NCBI GenBank assembly: GCA_022710935.1
Contig: JAKLFY010000018.1
Location: 1-64,000 of the forward strand
Direction: 5' to 3'
DNA length: 64,000 nt
Source: Verrucomicrobiota bacterium
GTDB taxonomy: Bacteria; Verrucomicrobiota; Verrucomicrobiia; Limisphaerales; J093
The position numbers and the translations under genes were made by a program. The notes under the pieces were generated by a model that was not told the origin of the DNA, searched no databases, and saw only the letters and a program-made list of their open reading frames with translations. Positions 1 to 7,706 of the stretch are shown one piece after another (the first letter of the stretch is position 1; every line of letters starts with the position of its first letter).

Positions 1-186
1 GCGCTCCTGGTGAAGGAACTCCTCGAGTCGAGATCGGAACTCGAGTTTGTGCCCTATGATGTCGCGTACGCGCCCGGATTCGAGGACATGCGTCGTCGTC
101 GTCCCTCCGTCGACAAGCTGGAGCGGATGACGGGGTTTCGTCCATTGACACCGCTGGCGGAGATCATCCGGCGAACCGCCAGCTAA
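1..186 (+). CDS. NAD-dependent epimerase/dehydratase, C-terminal end (partial)
   Basis: Only the last 61 codons lie in the window; the frame is open from base 1. The tail reads PYDVAYAPGFEDM followed by RRPSVDKLERMTGFRP and LTPLAEIIR. This is the usual C-terminal end of extended short-chain dehydrogenases acting on nucleotide sugars (UDP-glucuronate decarboxylase or UDP-glucose epimerase type): a conserved GFEDM-RR segment, then a helix that picks the residue number for the next sugar-nucleotide. The NAD-binding Rossmann part is upstream of the window, so substrate cannot be decided. The stop codon TAA (184-186) is the first TAA of the inverted-repeat element that follows. Confidence 0.7.
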   Translation, partial: ALLVKELLESRSELEFVPYDVAYAPGFEDMRRRRPSVDKLERMTGFRPLTPLAEIIRRTAS

Positions 187-455
187 CCCGCACATTTCCT
201 GGCGCGGCAAAGCCGCGACCAGAATGTGTAACAACTGACGGCCTTTGCGGCATGACGCGTCTTTCAAAACGAAACGAACTGAAGAGAGAGTGGTACGCCC
301 CCCCAAGTGCACAAGGCGGTCAGACTTCGCTATACACAGTGTCAGAAGTTCCACCGCGTGAGGGCACGCGGCCTACAGGCTTGTAGGCCGGGTCCCCTGA
401 CCCGGCGCTGCATCATTGATGTTGCTCTCGATAAGAGGACTGCCATGCGGGTTAG
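183..455. repeat. Family B inverted-repeat element (B1), composite, interrupted by a family A copy
   Basis: Starts CTAACCCGCA and ends ATGCGGGTTAG, the inverted ends that define a dispersed family seen at eight full sites here (also 5993, 17168, 31183, 32524, 54364, 56381, 61983). The last part, GTGCACAAGGCGGTCAGACTT and GACTGCCATGCGGGTTAG, closely matches the 73-bp copy at 54364-54436, but here a family A element (329-433) lies between them. The left part also contains a strong extra hairpin, CACATTTCCTGG-CGCGGC / GCCGCG-ACCAGAATGTG, at 191-228. The left end supplies the stop codon of the preceding gene. No coding sequence is seen in 187-518. Confidence 0.6.
329..433 (+). repeat. Family A triple-hairpin repeat (A1)
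   Basis: Three adjacent hairpins: CCGCGTG-AGGG-CACGCGG (354-371), CCTACA-GGCT-TGTAGG, and CCGGGT-CCCCTG-ACCCGG ending near 406. The flanks match the copy at 62051-62158 (in reverse orientation) almost base for base, from CTATACACAG on the left to the GCTCT..ATA end on the right. That extends the unit to about 105 bp, well beyond the hairpin core. It lies inside family B copy B1. No transposase is linked to it; it behaves like a REP-type or MITE-type short repeat. Confidence 0.7.
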
Positions 456-464
456 GGTCCGTGC

Positions 465-495
465 AAAAAAAGAAGGCACCCTTTCGGGTGCCTTC
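465..495 (-). terminator. Rho-independent terminator of the prepilin-type gene
   Basis: Perfect 10-bp stem GAAGGCACCC (472-481) / GGGTGCCTTC (486-495) with a TTTC loop, flanked on the left by seven As (465-471). Read on the minus strand this is a GC-rich hairpin followed by a T run, 24 bases past the stop of the leftward gene ending at 519. Confidence 0.9.
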
Positions 496-518
496 GAATT
501 GAAACGATCGAGAACGGC

Positions 519-1277
519 TTAGTTCTTGTTGGGAACGTACGGGAAGAGCAGCAGGTGATCTTCCTGGGAGTTCTTGATCTGCTCGCGCAGGCGGGCCCCG
601 GTGACTTGCTGCACGCTGCCGTCAGACAAACCGATGTTGCCGGCGCCGTTGTGCATCGCTGTGGACCAGCCGGTGGTCTTCATGGTGGTGTCCATGAGGT
701 TCCACTTGAGGCCGGGGGACTGCTTGTTGTACGCCGTGCCGCCGCCAACGCTCGGGTTGAGGGTGGTGTTGGTGATGTTCCGATCGCCTGCAAGAATCAC
801 CTGCGGACGGCTCTCGTCTGCGTCAGGATTGACGAAGTAGCTGACGCCGCCGTTCTTGGCGCCCTTGGCGAAATCGGCCAGGTTGACCATGCCGACGAAG
901 TTGCTGGGGGCAACGCGTCCGCTGTCAGACGGGCAGACCACGGTCTTGGGGGTGGCCAGCTCGTTCGAGAGCGCGGCGAACACGCGGTACGTGTTCACGG
1001 CCAGCATGTTCGGGCTGGTGCCCAACCAGTCGGACACGCCACCTTCGTTCGTGGTCACAGACATCGGGAACCGATCGCCGTTGTCCGTGGCGAACAGCCG
1101 GAATGCAATCCCGACCTGCTTGAGGTTGTTCGCACAGTTAATCCTTTGCGCCTTCGCCTTGGCCTTGGCAAGCGCGGGCAGCAACATGCCGGCAAGGATG
1201 GCGATGATGGCAATCACGACCAATAGTTCAATCAGCGTGAAAGCCCCGTTTTTGTTTTTACGAAGTAGTCGGCTCAT
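519..1277 (-). CDS. Prepilin-type N-terminal domain, H-X9-DG protein (secreted pseudopilin-like)
   Basis: 252 residues. A short basic leader ([12 protein letters not shown]) is followed by [20 protein letters not shown], the class III signal and hydrophobic helix of type IV pilins/type II secretion pseudopilins; the conserved Glu at +5 is present. The C-terminal part has the H-X9-DG motif ([12 protein letters not shown], about residues 208-219) typical of a family hugely expanded in Verrucomicrobiota and Planctomycetota (DUF1559-like). Two cysteines (INCANN and VVCPSD) are usual in the family. It stands alone, with its own promoter (1323-1350) and terminator (465-495). The role is unknown; probably exported by a type II-like system. 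Confidence 0.9.
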   Translation of the reverse strand: MSRLLRKNKNGAFTLIELLVVIAIIAILAGMLLPALAKAKAKAQRINCANNLKQVGIAFRLFATDNGDRFPMSVTTNEGGVSDWLGTSPNMLAVNTYRVFAALSNELATPKTVVCPSDSGRVAPSNFVGMVNLADFAKGAKNGGVSYFVNPDADESRPQVILAGDRNITNTTLNPSVGGGTAYNKQSPGLKWNLMDTTMKTTGWSTAMHNGAGNIGLSDGSVQQVTGARLREQIKNSQEDHLLLFPYVPNKN

Positions 1278-1322
1278 ACGGTCTTTGGTTTTGCTATACT
1301 CGTTTTGGGTTACGGTTCGTGC

Positions 1323-1350
1323 ACTCTAGACAATCGACTCCGAGTGTCAA
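1323..1350 (-). promoter_or_regulatory. Sigma-70-like promoter of the prepilin-type gene
   Basis: On the minus strand TTGACA (bases 1350-1345) is followed after 16 bases by TAGAGT (1328-1323), a full -35 match and a 4/6 -10 match. It lies 46 bases upstream of the ATG at 1277. Prediction from sequence only. Confidence 0.5.
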
Positions 1351-1622
1351 CGAATTTTCATATCAATTGATAGCACTACCAGTGCCAGACTGAACAGAAA
1401 AACTCCCCCCGGGGGGCTCGTGTTGTAAATCATTGATAATCAACATTTATCTGGCAGGGCTGTCACTGCGAACCGCCTCCTGCCGGCCACGCATACCCTT
1501 CAACCGACTCCATGACCGCCTGAGCTTCCCGAGGCTAAACCGTCCACGTCGCCGGGCCTGTCTGTTCCGCGTCCTGTTTGCTGTTGCGATCATTGGCCGA
1601 TTTGCGAACATCCCGACAGCTC
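1351..1622. other. Intergenic region between divergent genes
   Basis: No gene is seen. It contains a 12-bp palindrome of six Cs and six Gs (1405-1416) and an AT-richer stretch near 1424-1450 (ATTGATAATCAACAT). It must hold the promoter of the rightward MBL-fold/murJ pair, but no clear -35/-10 pair can be assigned. Confidence 0.5.
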
Positions 1623-2429
1623 ATGGATTCCCTGATTCTGAACTGCCTGGGCACGGGGGACGGTTGGCCCTGTGCTGATCGCTCTCACTCGGCTTTTCTG
1701 TACCGGTTTCCTGAGACGGCGTTCTTGATCGACTGCGGCGAATCGGTCAGCCGGACGGTGAAGGCGAGCGGATGGAGCTACGACATGATCGAATGTGCCT
1801 TTTTGTCGCATCTGCATTTCGATCATTTGGGAGGTTTTTTCATGCTGATGCAGGGCTTTTGGCTCGAGCGGCGGCGGCGAACCCTGACAGTCCATATGCC
1901 CGAGGACGGGATTGCTCCTGTGAAGCGGCTTTTGGATGCGGGCTGTGTGTTCGAGGACTTGCTCTCCTTCCGCCTGCGGTTTCGGGCTCTGAGGGCGCGG
2001 CGTTCGGTGGTGATGCGGGGTGTGGAGGTGACACCGTGCCCGACCACGCATTTGGACCAACTGCGGGCGCGATTCGGATCCAAGTACGCTCAGAGGTTCG
2101 AGAGTTTCAGTTTCCTGATCGATGGGCACGGGATGCGGGTGGCGCACTCGGCGGATCTGGGTGCGGTCGGGGATTTGTCGCCTCTGTTGAGCAAGCCGGT
2201 GGATCTTCTCGTGTGCGAGCTGGCTCACTTCGACGTCGAGCCTCTGGCCGCATATCTGCGGGACAAGCCAATCGGGAGGGTGCTGTTCGTGCATCTGGCG
2301 CGGGCCTTGCGGCAGGACATGAAGGCCACGCGCAAGCGCATCCGGGGCGCGCTTGGGAGAATCCCATTCAGGATCGCGGAGGATGGAGACCGTCTGGCGG
2401 TTCGGGCTGGGGGGATGGAGGGCGGCTGA
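1623..2429 (+). CDS. MBL-fold metallohydrolase (RNase Z-like)
   Basis: 268 residues from the ATG at 1623, chosen because MDSLILNCLGTGDGWPCADR begins the first beta strand as in RNase Z-type proteins; an in-frame upstream start at 1578 adds only an unlikely leader. The metal motif HLHFDH is at residues 63-68. Later ligand candidates are TTHLDQ, the Asp in AHSADLG and the His in FVHLAR. This order (HxHxDH, His, Asp, His) fits the beta-lactamase-fold phosphodiesterase group that includes tRNA 3'-processing RNase Z, but the protein lacks a clear RNase Z flexible arm, so substrate is open. It ends 44 bases before murJ, probably one transcript. Confidence 0.75.
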   Translation: MDSLILNCLGTGDGWPCADRSHSAFLYRFPETAFLIDCGESVSRTVKASGWSYDMIECAFLSHLHFDHLGGFFMLMQGFWLERRRRTLTVHMPEDGIAPVKRLLDAGCVFEDLLSFRLRFRALRARRSVVMRGVEVTPCPTTHLDQLRARFGSKYAQRFESFSFLIDGHGMRVAHSADLGAVGDLSPLLSKPVDLLVCELAHFDVEPLAAYLRDKPIGRVLFVHLARALRQDMKATRKRIRGALGRIPFRIAEDGDRLAVRAGGMEGG

Positions 2430-2473
2430 GAGCGGGGGCGAAGGGGCGTCGGCCGCAACGCGCACGGACACGC

Positions 2474-4123
2474 ATGTCGCAAATGCTCAAGTCGTCGGGG
2501 GCGATGGGGGTTGCCACGCTGATCAGCCGGGTGCTGGGCCTGGTGCGGGAGCAGGTGTATGCGGGGTTCATGGGAGACGGGGTGGTGGCCAGCGCTTTCA
2601 AGCTGGCCTATCAGGCCCCCAACCTGTTCCGACGGCTGCTCGGCGAAGGGGCGCTGACGGCGGCCTTCATTCCGATCTTCAAGCAAAAGGAGAGGACGGA
2701 AGGGGAAGCGGCGATGTGGGAATCCGCCAACGCGGTGTTGTCGGGACTGATCCTGTTTGCCTCGATCGTGGTCGGAATCTGTCTGGCGATTGTGAGCCTG
2801 GTGCTGGCCGCCGGCTCGCTGCGTTTCTCGTCGGGCGGCGACGCGGTGTTTCCTCCGTTTCCGATACCGATTCTGGGGGAAGACACGCGGCTGGTGCTGA
2901 GGCTGTTGCAGGTGATGCTGCCGTATCTTCTGTTGGTGTGCGTGGCGGCGCTCTGCATGGGGTTGCTGAATGCGCGCGGCTATTTCTTCATCCCGGCGAT
3001 GAGCGCGACGATGCTGAACGTGGTCCTGATCGCCGCGGTGTTGCTGCTGGCGCCGCGTTTCGGCGATCAGTTGGAGACCCAGGTCTTTGCGCTGGCGCTC
3101 GGCGTCGTGGCCGCGGGGGTGGCGCAACTGGGTTTCCAATGGCCGACGCTGCGCAAGGACGGCTTTCGGTACCGCTGGATCCGGCCCTGGAACAACCCGA
3201 CGGTGCGTGAGGTTGTGCGTCGGATGCTGCCGGCGACGGTGGGGGTTGCGGCATTTCAGTTGAATGTCCTGATCATTGCGTTCATTGCGTTCTATGTCGA
3301 CCGCACGTTGGTGGCTTCCTTCGACTATGCGGTGCGGCTGATGGAGTTTCCGCAAGGGGTGGTGGGGATCTCATTCGCCACGTACTTGTTGCCGACGCTT
3401 TCGGGCCTCGCGGCGGAGAAGAAGTACCCCGAGTTTCGCGCCACCCTGCGGGAGGGCCTGGGGTACCTTCTCTTTGTCAACCTGCTGGCCGCGACGCTCC
3501 TGCTCGTGCTGGCGGAACCGATGGTCCGTCTGCTCTTCGAGCGCGGTCAATTCACCGCGTCCTCGACGCACCGGGCCGCCATGGCCCTGGCGGGCCTGGC
3601 CCCGGGCCTTGTGGCCTTTTCGAGCGTCAACGTCCTGGCGCGGGCGTTCTACGCGCTGGGGGACACGCAGACGCCGATGAAGATCAGCGTGGCCTGCCTG
3701 GTGCTGAATCTGGTCTGCTCCCTCTGGCTGATCGGTCCGTTCCGCCAGCTCGGGTTGGGCATGGCGAACAGCATCACCGCCTATGTCAATGTCTGGCTCC
3801 TGATGCGGGCGCTGCGCAAGAAGATGCCCAAGCTCGATTTCATCCCCCTGCGATCCGCCGCCCTGATGCTGCTGGCGATCGCGGCGGTGACGGGGGCGGT
3901 GGCCTGGAGCGGACAGCACCTGTGGGGGATCCGGTGGGGACACGCCACACTCCTGCAAAAGCTGGGCGAGGTGTTTGTGCCGATGGCGGTGGCGGGGTTG
4001 GTCTACTGGGGGCTTGCGGTTGCGCTCCGGGTCCCGCAGGCGAAGGAAGTCAGCCGCCTGGTGTTCGGACAACTGCGAAAGCTGCGCGCGCGGGAGATTC
4101 CGTCGGACTGGCCTCGGGGATGA
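2474..4123 (+). CDS. murJ: Lipid II flippase MurJ
   Basis: 549 residues. MurJ is the inner-membrane flippase that moves the peptidoglycan precursor lipid II to the periplasmic side. The start at 2474 gives MSQMLKSSGAMGVATLISRV, and the next segment GLVREQVYAGFMGDG plus FKLAYQAPNLFRRLLGEGAL is the classic MVF/MurJ N-terminus, with the essential Arg in the first loop and the PNLFRRLLGEGA signature. About 14 hydrophobic segments follow, including YFDYAVRLMEFPQGVVGISF-like and RLLFERGQF motifs conserved in the family. Length is normal (510-550). It follows the MBL-fold gene by 44 bp. Confidence 0.95.
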   Translation: MSQMLKSSGAMGVATLISRVLGLVREQVYAGFMGDGVVASAFKLAYQAPNLFRRLLGEGALTAAFIPIFKQKERTEGEAAMWESANAVLSGLILFASIVVGICLAIVSLVLAAGSLRFSSGGDAVFPPFPIPILGEDTRLVLRLLQVMLPYLLLVCVAALCMGLLNARGYFFIPAMSATMLNVVLIAAVLLLAPRFGDQLETQVFALALGVVAAGVAQLGFQWPTLRKDGFRYRWIRPWNNPTVREVVRRMLPATVGVAAFQLNVLIIAFIAFYVDRTLVASFDYAVRLMEFPQGVVGISFATYLLPTLSGLAAEKKYPEFRATLREGLGYLLFVNLLAATLLLVLAEPMVRLLFERGQFTASSTHRAAMALAGLAPGLVAFSSVNVLARAFYALGDTQTPMKISVACLVLNLVCSLWLIGPFRQLGLGMANSITAYVNVWLLMRALRKKMPKLDFIPLRSAALMLLAIAAVTGAVAWSGQHLWGIRWGHATLLQKLGEVFVPMAVAGLVYWGLAVALRVPQAKEVSRLVFGQLRKLRAREIPSDWPRG

Positions 4124-4165
4124 GGCGGGGTGTCAAGCGAGTTCGAGCCCGGTTCGGACGCGCTG

Positions 4166-4636
4166 TCAGGGTCTGTCCGCTGACAGGACGACGAACCAGG
4201 CGTCGCCGTATTTGTCCTTGTCATCGCCCGCCAGAACGGCGAGTTCGCCCCGGTTCAGGGCGACGACCGACTGGCGGATGGTCTTGGTCCATTTCCCTTC
4301 GCCGTAGAGTTTGATCTCGAGTGTGTGTTCGTCGAGGAACCGGACATCGATCTCGCACTTGGCGCTGAGCTTGAGCCGCTTTGTGGCGTTGGCCTCGAGA
4401 GTGACCTTTTGTTGATTGATCTCGAAGTAGTGTTTCCACTTGAAGATGCGGCTGAGCTTCCCTTTGACCTTCGGATCGACTTCCTTGTACGTGGATTCCC
4501 GGGGTTTCTCCTGGTCCGTGCCCCAGAGCAACTGGCTCTTGAGGGCCAGGTCCGCAGCCGACGCCGCGGGGGTGCCGGCGAGAAACCAGAGGGAGGCGGC
4601 GACACAGAGGAGGGCGTGGAGAGTGATTCTGTTCAT
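4166..4636 (-). CDS. Exported protein of unknown function, downstream of sigma/anti-sigma pair
   Basis: 156 residues. The start at 4636 gives a signal peptide (MNRITLHALLCVAASLWFLA, then GTPAASA with a likely cut before ADL). The mature part is about 125 residues, rich in beta-strand-like segments and charged residues (KWKHYFEINQQKVTLEAN, ECDVRFLDEHTLEIKLYG-type). I do not recognise the family. It is the last gene of a leftward cluster: 70 bp after the anti-sigma gene, so it may be an envelope protein controlled by, or sensed through, that ECF system. It converges on murJ with 42 bp between stops. Confidence 0.7.
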   Translation of the reverse strand: MNRITLHALLCVAASLWFLAGTPAASAADLALKSQLLWGTDQEKPRESTYKEVDPKVKGKLSRIFKWKHYFEINQQKVTLEANATKRLKLSAKCEIDVRFLDEHTLEIKLYGEGKWTKTIRQSVVALNRGELAVLAGDDKDKYGDAWFVVLSADRP

Positions 4637-4706
4637 GCCTGTCTGGATGCCCAACGGAGTGGCATCCCGTGAATGACCGGTGAAGATGACGAGATCATGG
4701 GAGCGA

Positions 4707-5177
4707 TCAGCGGGCGTTGACCCAGACCACCGTGATCCCTTCCGATTCGGAGCGGAAGGTGACGGAGCTGATGTCGTCGAGCGGGCTTTCGACCTCCTCG
4801 GAGGCCCATGTGACCGGGGGCGCGAACTGGTCGCGCAATCCTGGAAGCGCCAGGACCAGGGCGAGTGCGGCGAGGATGCCGGCGGGGACGAACCACCGGA
4901 CAAGCCAGGCGAAGGGCGGAGCGGCCGGGGCTTGCGGCTGCGCAGTTCGGGGGCTGGCGATCCGACGTTCGATGGCGGACCAATAGAACTCGCGGCTGAC
5001 CGGGGCGCTGTATTCGGGCTCGCCCTCGCGGAGGGCGGAGCGGGCATGGCGCAGTTCGGTGGCGAGGGCGGCGGCGTCGGGATCACGTTCCACCCATGCG
5101 GCGACCTCGCGGGCCGCGGGCGAGGGCAGTTCGCCATCGATCCAGGCCTGAATTCTCAGTGCTGCCTCGTGGTTCAT
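4707..5177 (-). CDS. Anti-sigma factor, single membrane span
   Basis: 156 residues from the ATG at 5177 (MNHEAALRIQAWIDGELPS). The first 60 residues are a short helical anti-sigma-like domain without the usual HxxxCxxC zinc motif. A hydrophobic span follows at about residues 99-121 (WLVRWFVPAGILAALALVLA), then a periplasmic tail. The start overlaps the stop of the sigma-factor gene (ATGA at 5177-5174), the usual translational coupling of ECF sigma and its cognate regulator. Function is inferred from size, topology and position rather than from a strong sequence motif. Confidence 0.75.
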   Translation of the reverse strand: MNHEAALRIQAWIDGELPSPAAREVAAWVERDPDAAALATELRHARSALREGEPEYSAPVSREFYWSAIERRIASPRTAQPQAPAAPPFAWLVRWFVPAGILAALALVLALPGLRDQFAPPVTWASEEVESPLDDISSVTFRSESEGITVVWVNAR

Positions 5178-5800
5178 GTTGGTCGTTCCTGCTTCAAATC
5201 CATCAACAAAGCGGCCAGGCGTCGGCGCGCATAAAAGAGCCGCGACATGATCGTGCCGATCGAGCATCCCATGCGTTTGGCGACCTCCTTGTATTCGAGG
5301 CCCTCGAATTCATGGAGAATCAGCACCGTTCGATGCGCGTAGGACAACTGGCTCATGGCCTGGTCGATGCGTTGGCGCACTTCCTGACGTTCCAGACCCT
5401 CGGTCGGGTTGATGATGAGAGGCGGCATCTGCCGTTCCACACCGCCCGACTCGCTGTCCATATGCTCGATCGACTCCGTCCGCAGGCGTTTCTGCTTGCG
5501 CAGGGCGTCGAGGCACAGGTTGATCACAACTCGAGTCATCCAGGTGACGAAGCTGGCCTCTCCCTGGAACTGCTGCAGTCGTTGCCATCCCTTCACCCAG
5601 GCTTCCTGTGAAAGATCGATTGCCTCGTCCTCATTCCGCATCATGCTGAAGGCGCGGGCGTAAATCTTGTCGCGGTGCCGCCCCACCAGCTCCTCGAATG
5701 CCACCATGTCGCCGCCTTGTGCTGCGCGCACCAGATCCTCGTCAGCGGCGCTGGGATACTCGATTCGTTTCCGCTGCGGTTTGGACGGCCGGCCGCTCAT
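5174..5800 (-). CDS. RNA polymerase sigma factor, ECF (sigma-70 family)
   Basis: 208 residues. Region 2 is clear: DEDLVRAAQGGDMVAFEELV, then YARAFSMMRNEDEAIDLSQE and AWVKGWQRLQQFQGEASFVTW (core and -10 binding). Region 4 follows: LSYAHRTVLILHEFEGLEYKE, VAKRMGCSIGTIMSRLFYARRRL (-35-binding helix-turn-helix). Regions 1 and 3 are absent as expected for an ECF factor. It is first in the cluster, followed by the anti-sigma gene with a 4-bp overlap. The target regulon cannot be told; the downstream exported protein is a candidate member. Confidence 0.93.
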   Translation of the reverse strand: MSGRPSKPQRKRIEYPSAADEDLVRAAQGGDMVAFEELVGRHRDKIYARAFSMMRNEDEAIDLSQEAWVKGWQRLQQFQGEASFVTWMTRVVINLCLDALRKQKRLRTESIEHMDSESGGVERQMPPLIINPTEGLERQEVRQRIDQAMSQLSYAHRTVLILHEFEGLEYKEVAKRMGCSIGTIMSRLFYARRRLAALLMDLKQERPT

Positions 5801-5876
5801 GGATATTCAGGGGCGAGGTGGGCGGGGCGTGGCCCGGTTATTTCACGCTTCGCGAGGGAGCGTAACCGGGCCAGTT

Positions 5877-5990
5877 GGCAAAACCGCGCCCAGAGAGGGA
5901 ACCAAGAGCCTCCTGTTGGTTCTGAAGGCGTTCTGCCATGCGAACAGTGTGTTGCATCTCTCGATTTCTCGGACCCGGCGCGGTTTTGCC
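5877..5990 (-). repeat. Family C repeat (C1), joined to family B copy B2
   Basis: 114 bp bounded by a perfect 14-bp inverted repeat GGCAAAACCGCGCC (5877-5890) / GGCGCGGTTTTGCC (5977-5990). It is separated by two bases from the family B element that follows. The same B-C arrangement occurs in the opposite orientation at 31183-31368. The interior is only partly conserved. No coding sequence is seen in 5801-6086. Confidence 0.75.
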
Positions 5991-5992
5991 TT

Positions 5993-6066
5993 CTAGCCCG
6001 CAGCGGTCCGCATTTTGGAGTTCTCGGCTTCGCCGTGGTCACAACTCCATGAAACATGCGGGCTAG
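5993..6066 (-). repeat. Family B inverted-repeat element (B2)
   Basis: 74 bp with perfect 10-bp ends CTAGCCCGCA / TGCGGGCTAG. Its reverse complement matches copy B5 (31183-31256) along the whole length: conserved GGAGTT/AACTCC stem and AAAATGCGGAC segment. The exception is the tip hairpin, which is CGGC-GAA-GCCG here and CCGC-CAT-GCGG there, that is, a change on both sides that keeps pairing. It lies 20 bp past the end of hisB. Confidence 0.8.
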
Positions 6067-6086
6067 CATGGGCGGGGGGCGTCCGC

Positions 6087-6758
6087 TCAGAGCCGGCCCT
6101 TGGTGGTCGGCAGTTGTCCCGGGGCGCGTGGATCGCGCTGGCAGGCGGAGTCGACGGCCTTGGCGAAGGCTTTGAAGAGGGCCTCGGCCACATGGTGCGG
6201 CTCCTCGCCGTAGAGCAGCTCGAGGTGGAGATTGCAGCGGGCTTCGTTGGCAAAGGCCTGGAAGAACTCCCGGGCCAGGCCGAACCGAAAGGCGCTGGAC
6301 ATGTCCTGCACCCTCTCGGCGCGCGCGACCTTGTAGGCCAGGCGATCCAATCCGCGCCAGACCAGGCAGGGGCGCCCGCCAAAATCGATCACGCACCGCG
6401 CCAGGCATTCGTCCATCGGAACGAAGGCTTCGCCCCAGAGAGGATTGCGGGGGTCAAAGCCGGCGCCATAGCGTCGGATGCCTTTCTTGTCGCCGAGCGC
6501 GCGTGCGAACGCCTGGCCGAGCACGAGGCCGCAGTCCTCGACCGTGTGGTGGGCATCCACGGCAAGGTCGCCGCGGCAGTGCAGTCGCAGATCCAGCAGC
6601 GCGTGCCGCGCGAAAAGCGTGAGCATGTGGTCGAAGAACGGGATGCCGGTGTCGACAACCGACCGTCCTTCGCCCTCGATCCGCAGGCGGGCACGGATCT
6701 GCGTTTCCGTGGTGCGCCGCTCGATTTGGGCCGTCCGCGCCTTCATGGCGGATTGCAC
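6087..6758 (-). CDS. hisB: Imidazoleglycerol-phosphate dehydratase
   Basis: 223 residues (219 if the in-frame ATG at 6746 is used, which fits the family start [16 protein letters not shown] better). HisB removes water from imidazole glycerol phosphate in histidine biosynthesis. The two metal-binding motifs are present: [12 protein letters not shown] and [14 protein letters not shown], plus [12 protein letters not shown] and RPCLVWRG. This is the monofunctional dehydratase; no phosphatase domain is fused. It is the second gene of a leftward pair, 3 bp after trxB. Other his genes are not in the window. Confidence 0.95.
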   Translation of the reverse strand: MQSAMKARTAQIERRTTETQIRARLRIEGEGRSVVDTGIPFFDHMLTLFARHALLDLRLHCRGDLAVDAHHTVEDCGLVLGQAFARALGDKKGIRRYGAGFDPRNPLWGEAFVPMDECLARCVIDFGGRPCLVWRGLDRLAYKVARAERVQDMSSAFRFGLAREFFQAFANEARCNLHLELLYGEEPHHVAEALFKAFAKAVDSACQRDPRAPGQLPTTKGRL

Positions 6759-6761
6759 GGG

Positions 6762-7691
6762 CTACCGGGCCGATTGGGCCAGGTAGCGCTCCGCCTCGAT
6801 TGCAGCCATGCAGCCCATGCCGGCCGCGGTGATCGCCTGGCGATAGACATGATCCGCGCAATCGCCCGCCACGAATACGCCCGCGAGGCTTGTCTCGGCG
6901 CCGCGCCGGGGAACGACATACCCGTTGGCGTCCAGATCGATCTGTCCCTGGAAGATCTGTGTGTTGGGGACGTGGCCGATGGCGACGAAGACGCCGGCGC
7001 ACGGCAGATGGGTCTCCGCCCCCGTCTTGACCTGTTTGAGCCGGACGCCCGTGACCTTGTCCAGGGCGACATCGAGAATCTCGGTCACCACCGAGTCCCA
7101 GACCGGCTTGATCTTGGCGTGGGCCAGCACCCGGTCAGCCATGATCTTCGACGCGCGCAACTGGTCGCGTCGATGGACCAGGTAGACGGCCGAGGCGAAT
7201 CGCGTCAGGTACAGGGCCTCTTCGCAGGCGGAGTCGCCGCCTCCCACGACCACCAGGGGCTGGTTGCGGAACATGGGGAGGGCGCCGTCGCAAGTCGCGC
7301 AGTAGGTCACCCCCTTCTTTTCGAGCCGGGCCTCGCTCTCGAGGCCCAGATGCCTGTGCCCGGCGCCGGTCGCGACAATCACGGCCTCCGCCCTGACGGT
7401 GGAGCCATCCACCGCCAGGGCAAACGGACGCGTCGTCAGGTCCACGGACTCGACGTTGCCGAACTGGATGCGGGCGCCGAAGCGCTCCGCCTGTTTCTGC
7501 ATGCCCTCCATGAGGGCGAAACCGTCGATCCCGTCCGTGAACCCGGGGTAGTTCTCGACAGTGCTGGTGGTGGTCAGGAGGCCGCCGGGCATGGTCCCGG
7601 TCAGGACCAGGGGATTCAGGTTGGCGCGCGCGGTGTAGATCGCGGCCGTGAGTCCGGCGCAGCCCGTCCCGATGATCACCACTTTCTCCAT
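6762..7691 (-). CDS. trxB: Thioredoxin reductase
   Basis: 309 residues, the usual length. TrxB passes electrons from NADPH through FAD to thioredoxin. The redox pair is CATC at residues 131-134 (VTYCATCDGALP), the NADPH motif is VVVGGGDSACEEALYLT and the C-terminal FAD motif GVFVAGDCAD. Two consensus positions differ: the first FAD loop reads GTGCAG (usually GSGPAG), and the later loop reads MPGGLLTTTSTVENYPG (Leu instead of Gln). Both are close to the flavin, but the fold signature is intact. Directly followed by hisB; preceded by an outer-membrane protein gene 15 bp upstream. Confidence 0.93.
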   Translation of the reverse strand: MEKVVIIGTGCAGLTAAIYTARANLNPLVLTGTMPGGLLTTTSTVENYPGFTDGIDGFALMEGMQKQAERFGARIQFGNVESVDLTTRPFALAVDGSTVRAEAVIVATGAGHRHLGLESEARLEKKGVTYCATCDGALPMFRNQPLVVVGGGDSACEEALYLTRFASAVYLVHRRDQLRASKIMADRVLAHAKIKPVWDSVVTEILDVALDKVTGVRLKQVKTGAETHLPCAGVFVAIGHVPNTQIFQGQIDLDANGYVVPRRGAETSLAGVFVAGDCADHVYRQAITAAGMGCMAAIEAERYLAQSAR

Positions 7692-7706
7692 AGACCGGAC
7701 GAAGGA

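Noticed and set aside
1405-1416. Palindrome CCCCCCGGGGGG as an operator
   Set aside because: No repeat of it elsewhere and no link to a regulator; could be chance in GC-rich DNA.
2225-3355. 376-codon minus-strand frame opposite murJ
   Set aside because: Shadow frame, rich in Gln, His and Arg; murJ on the plus strand is unambiguous.
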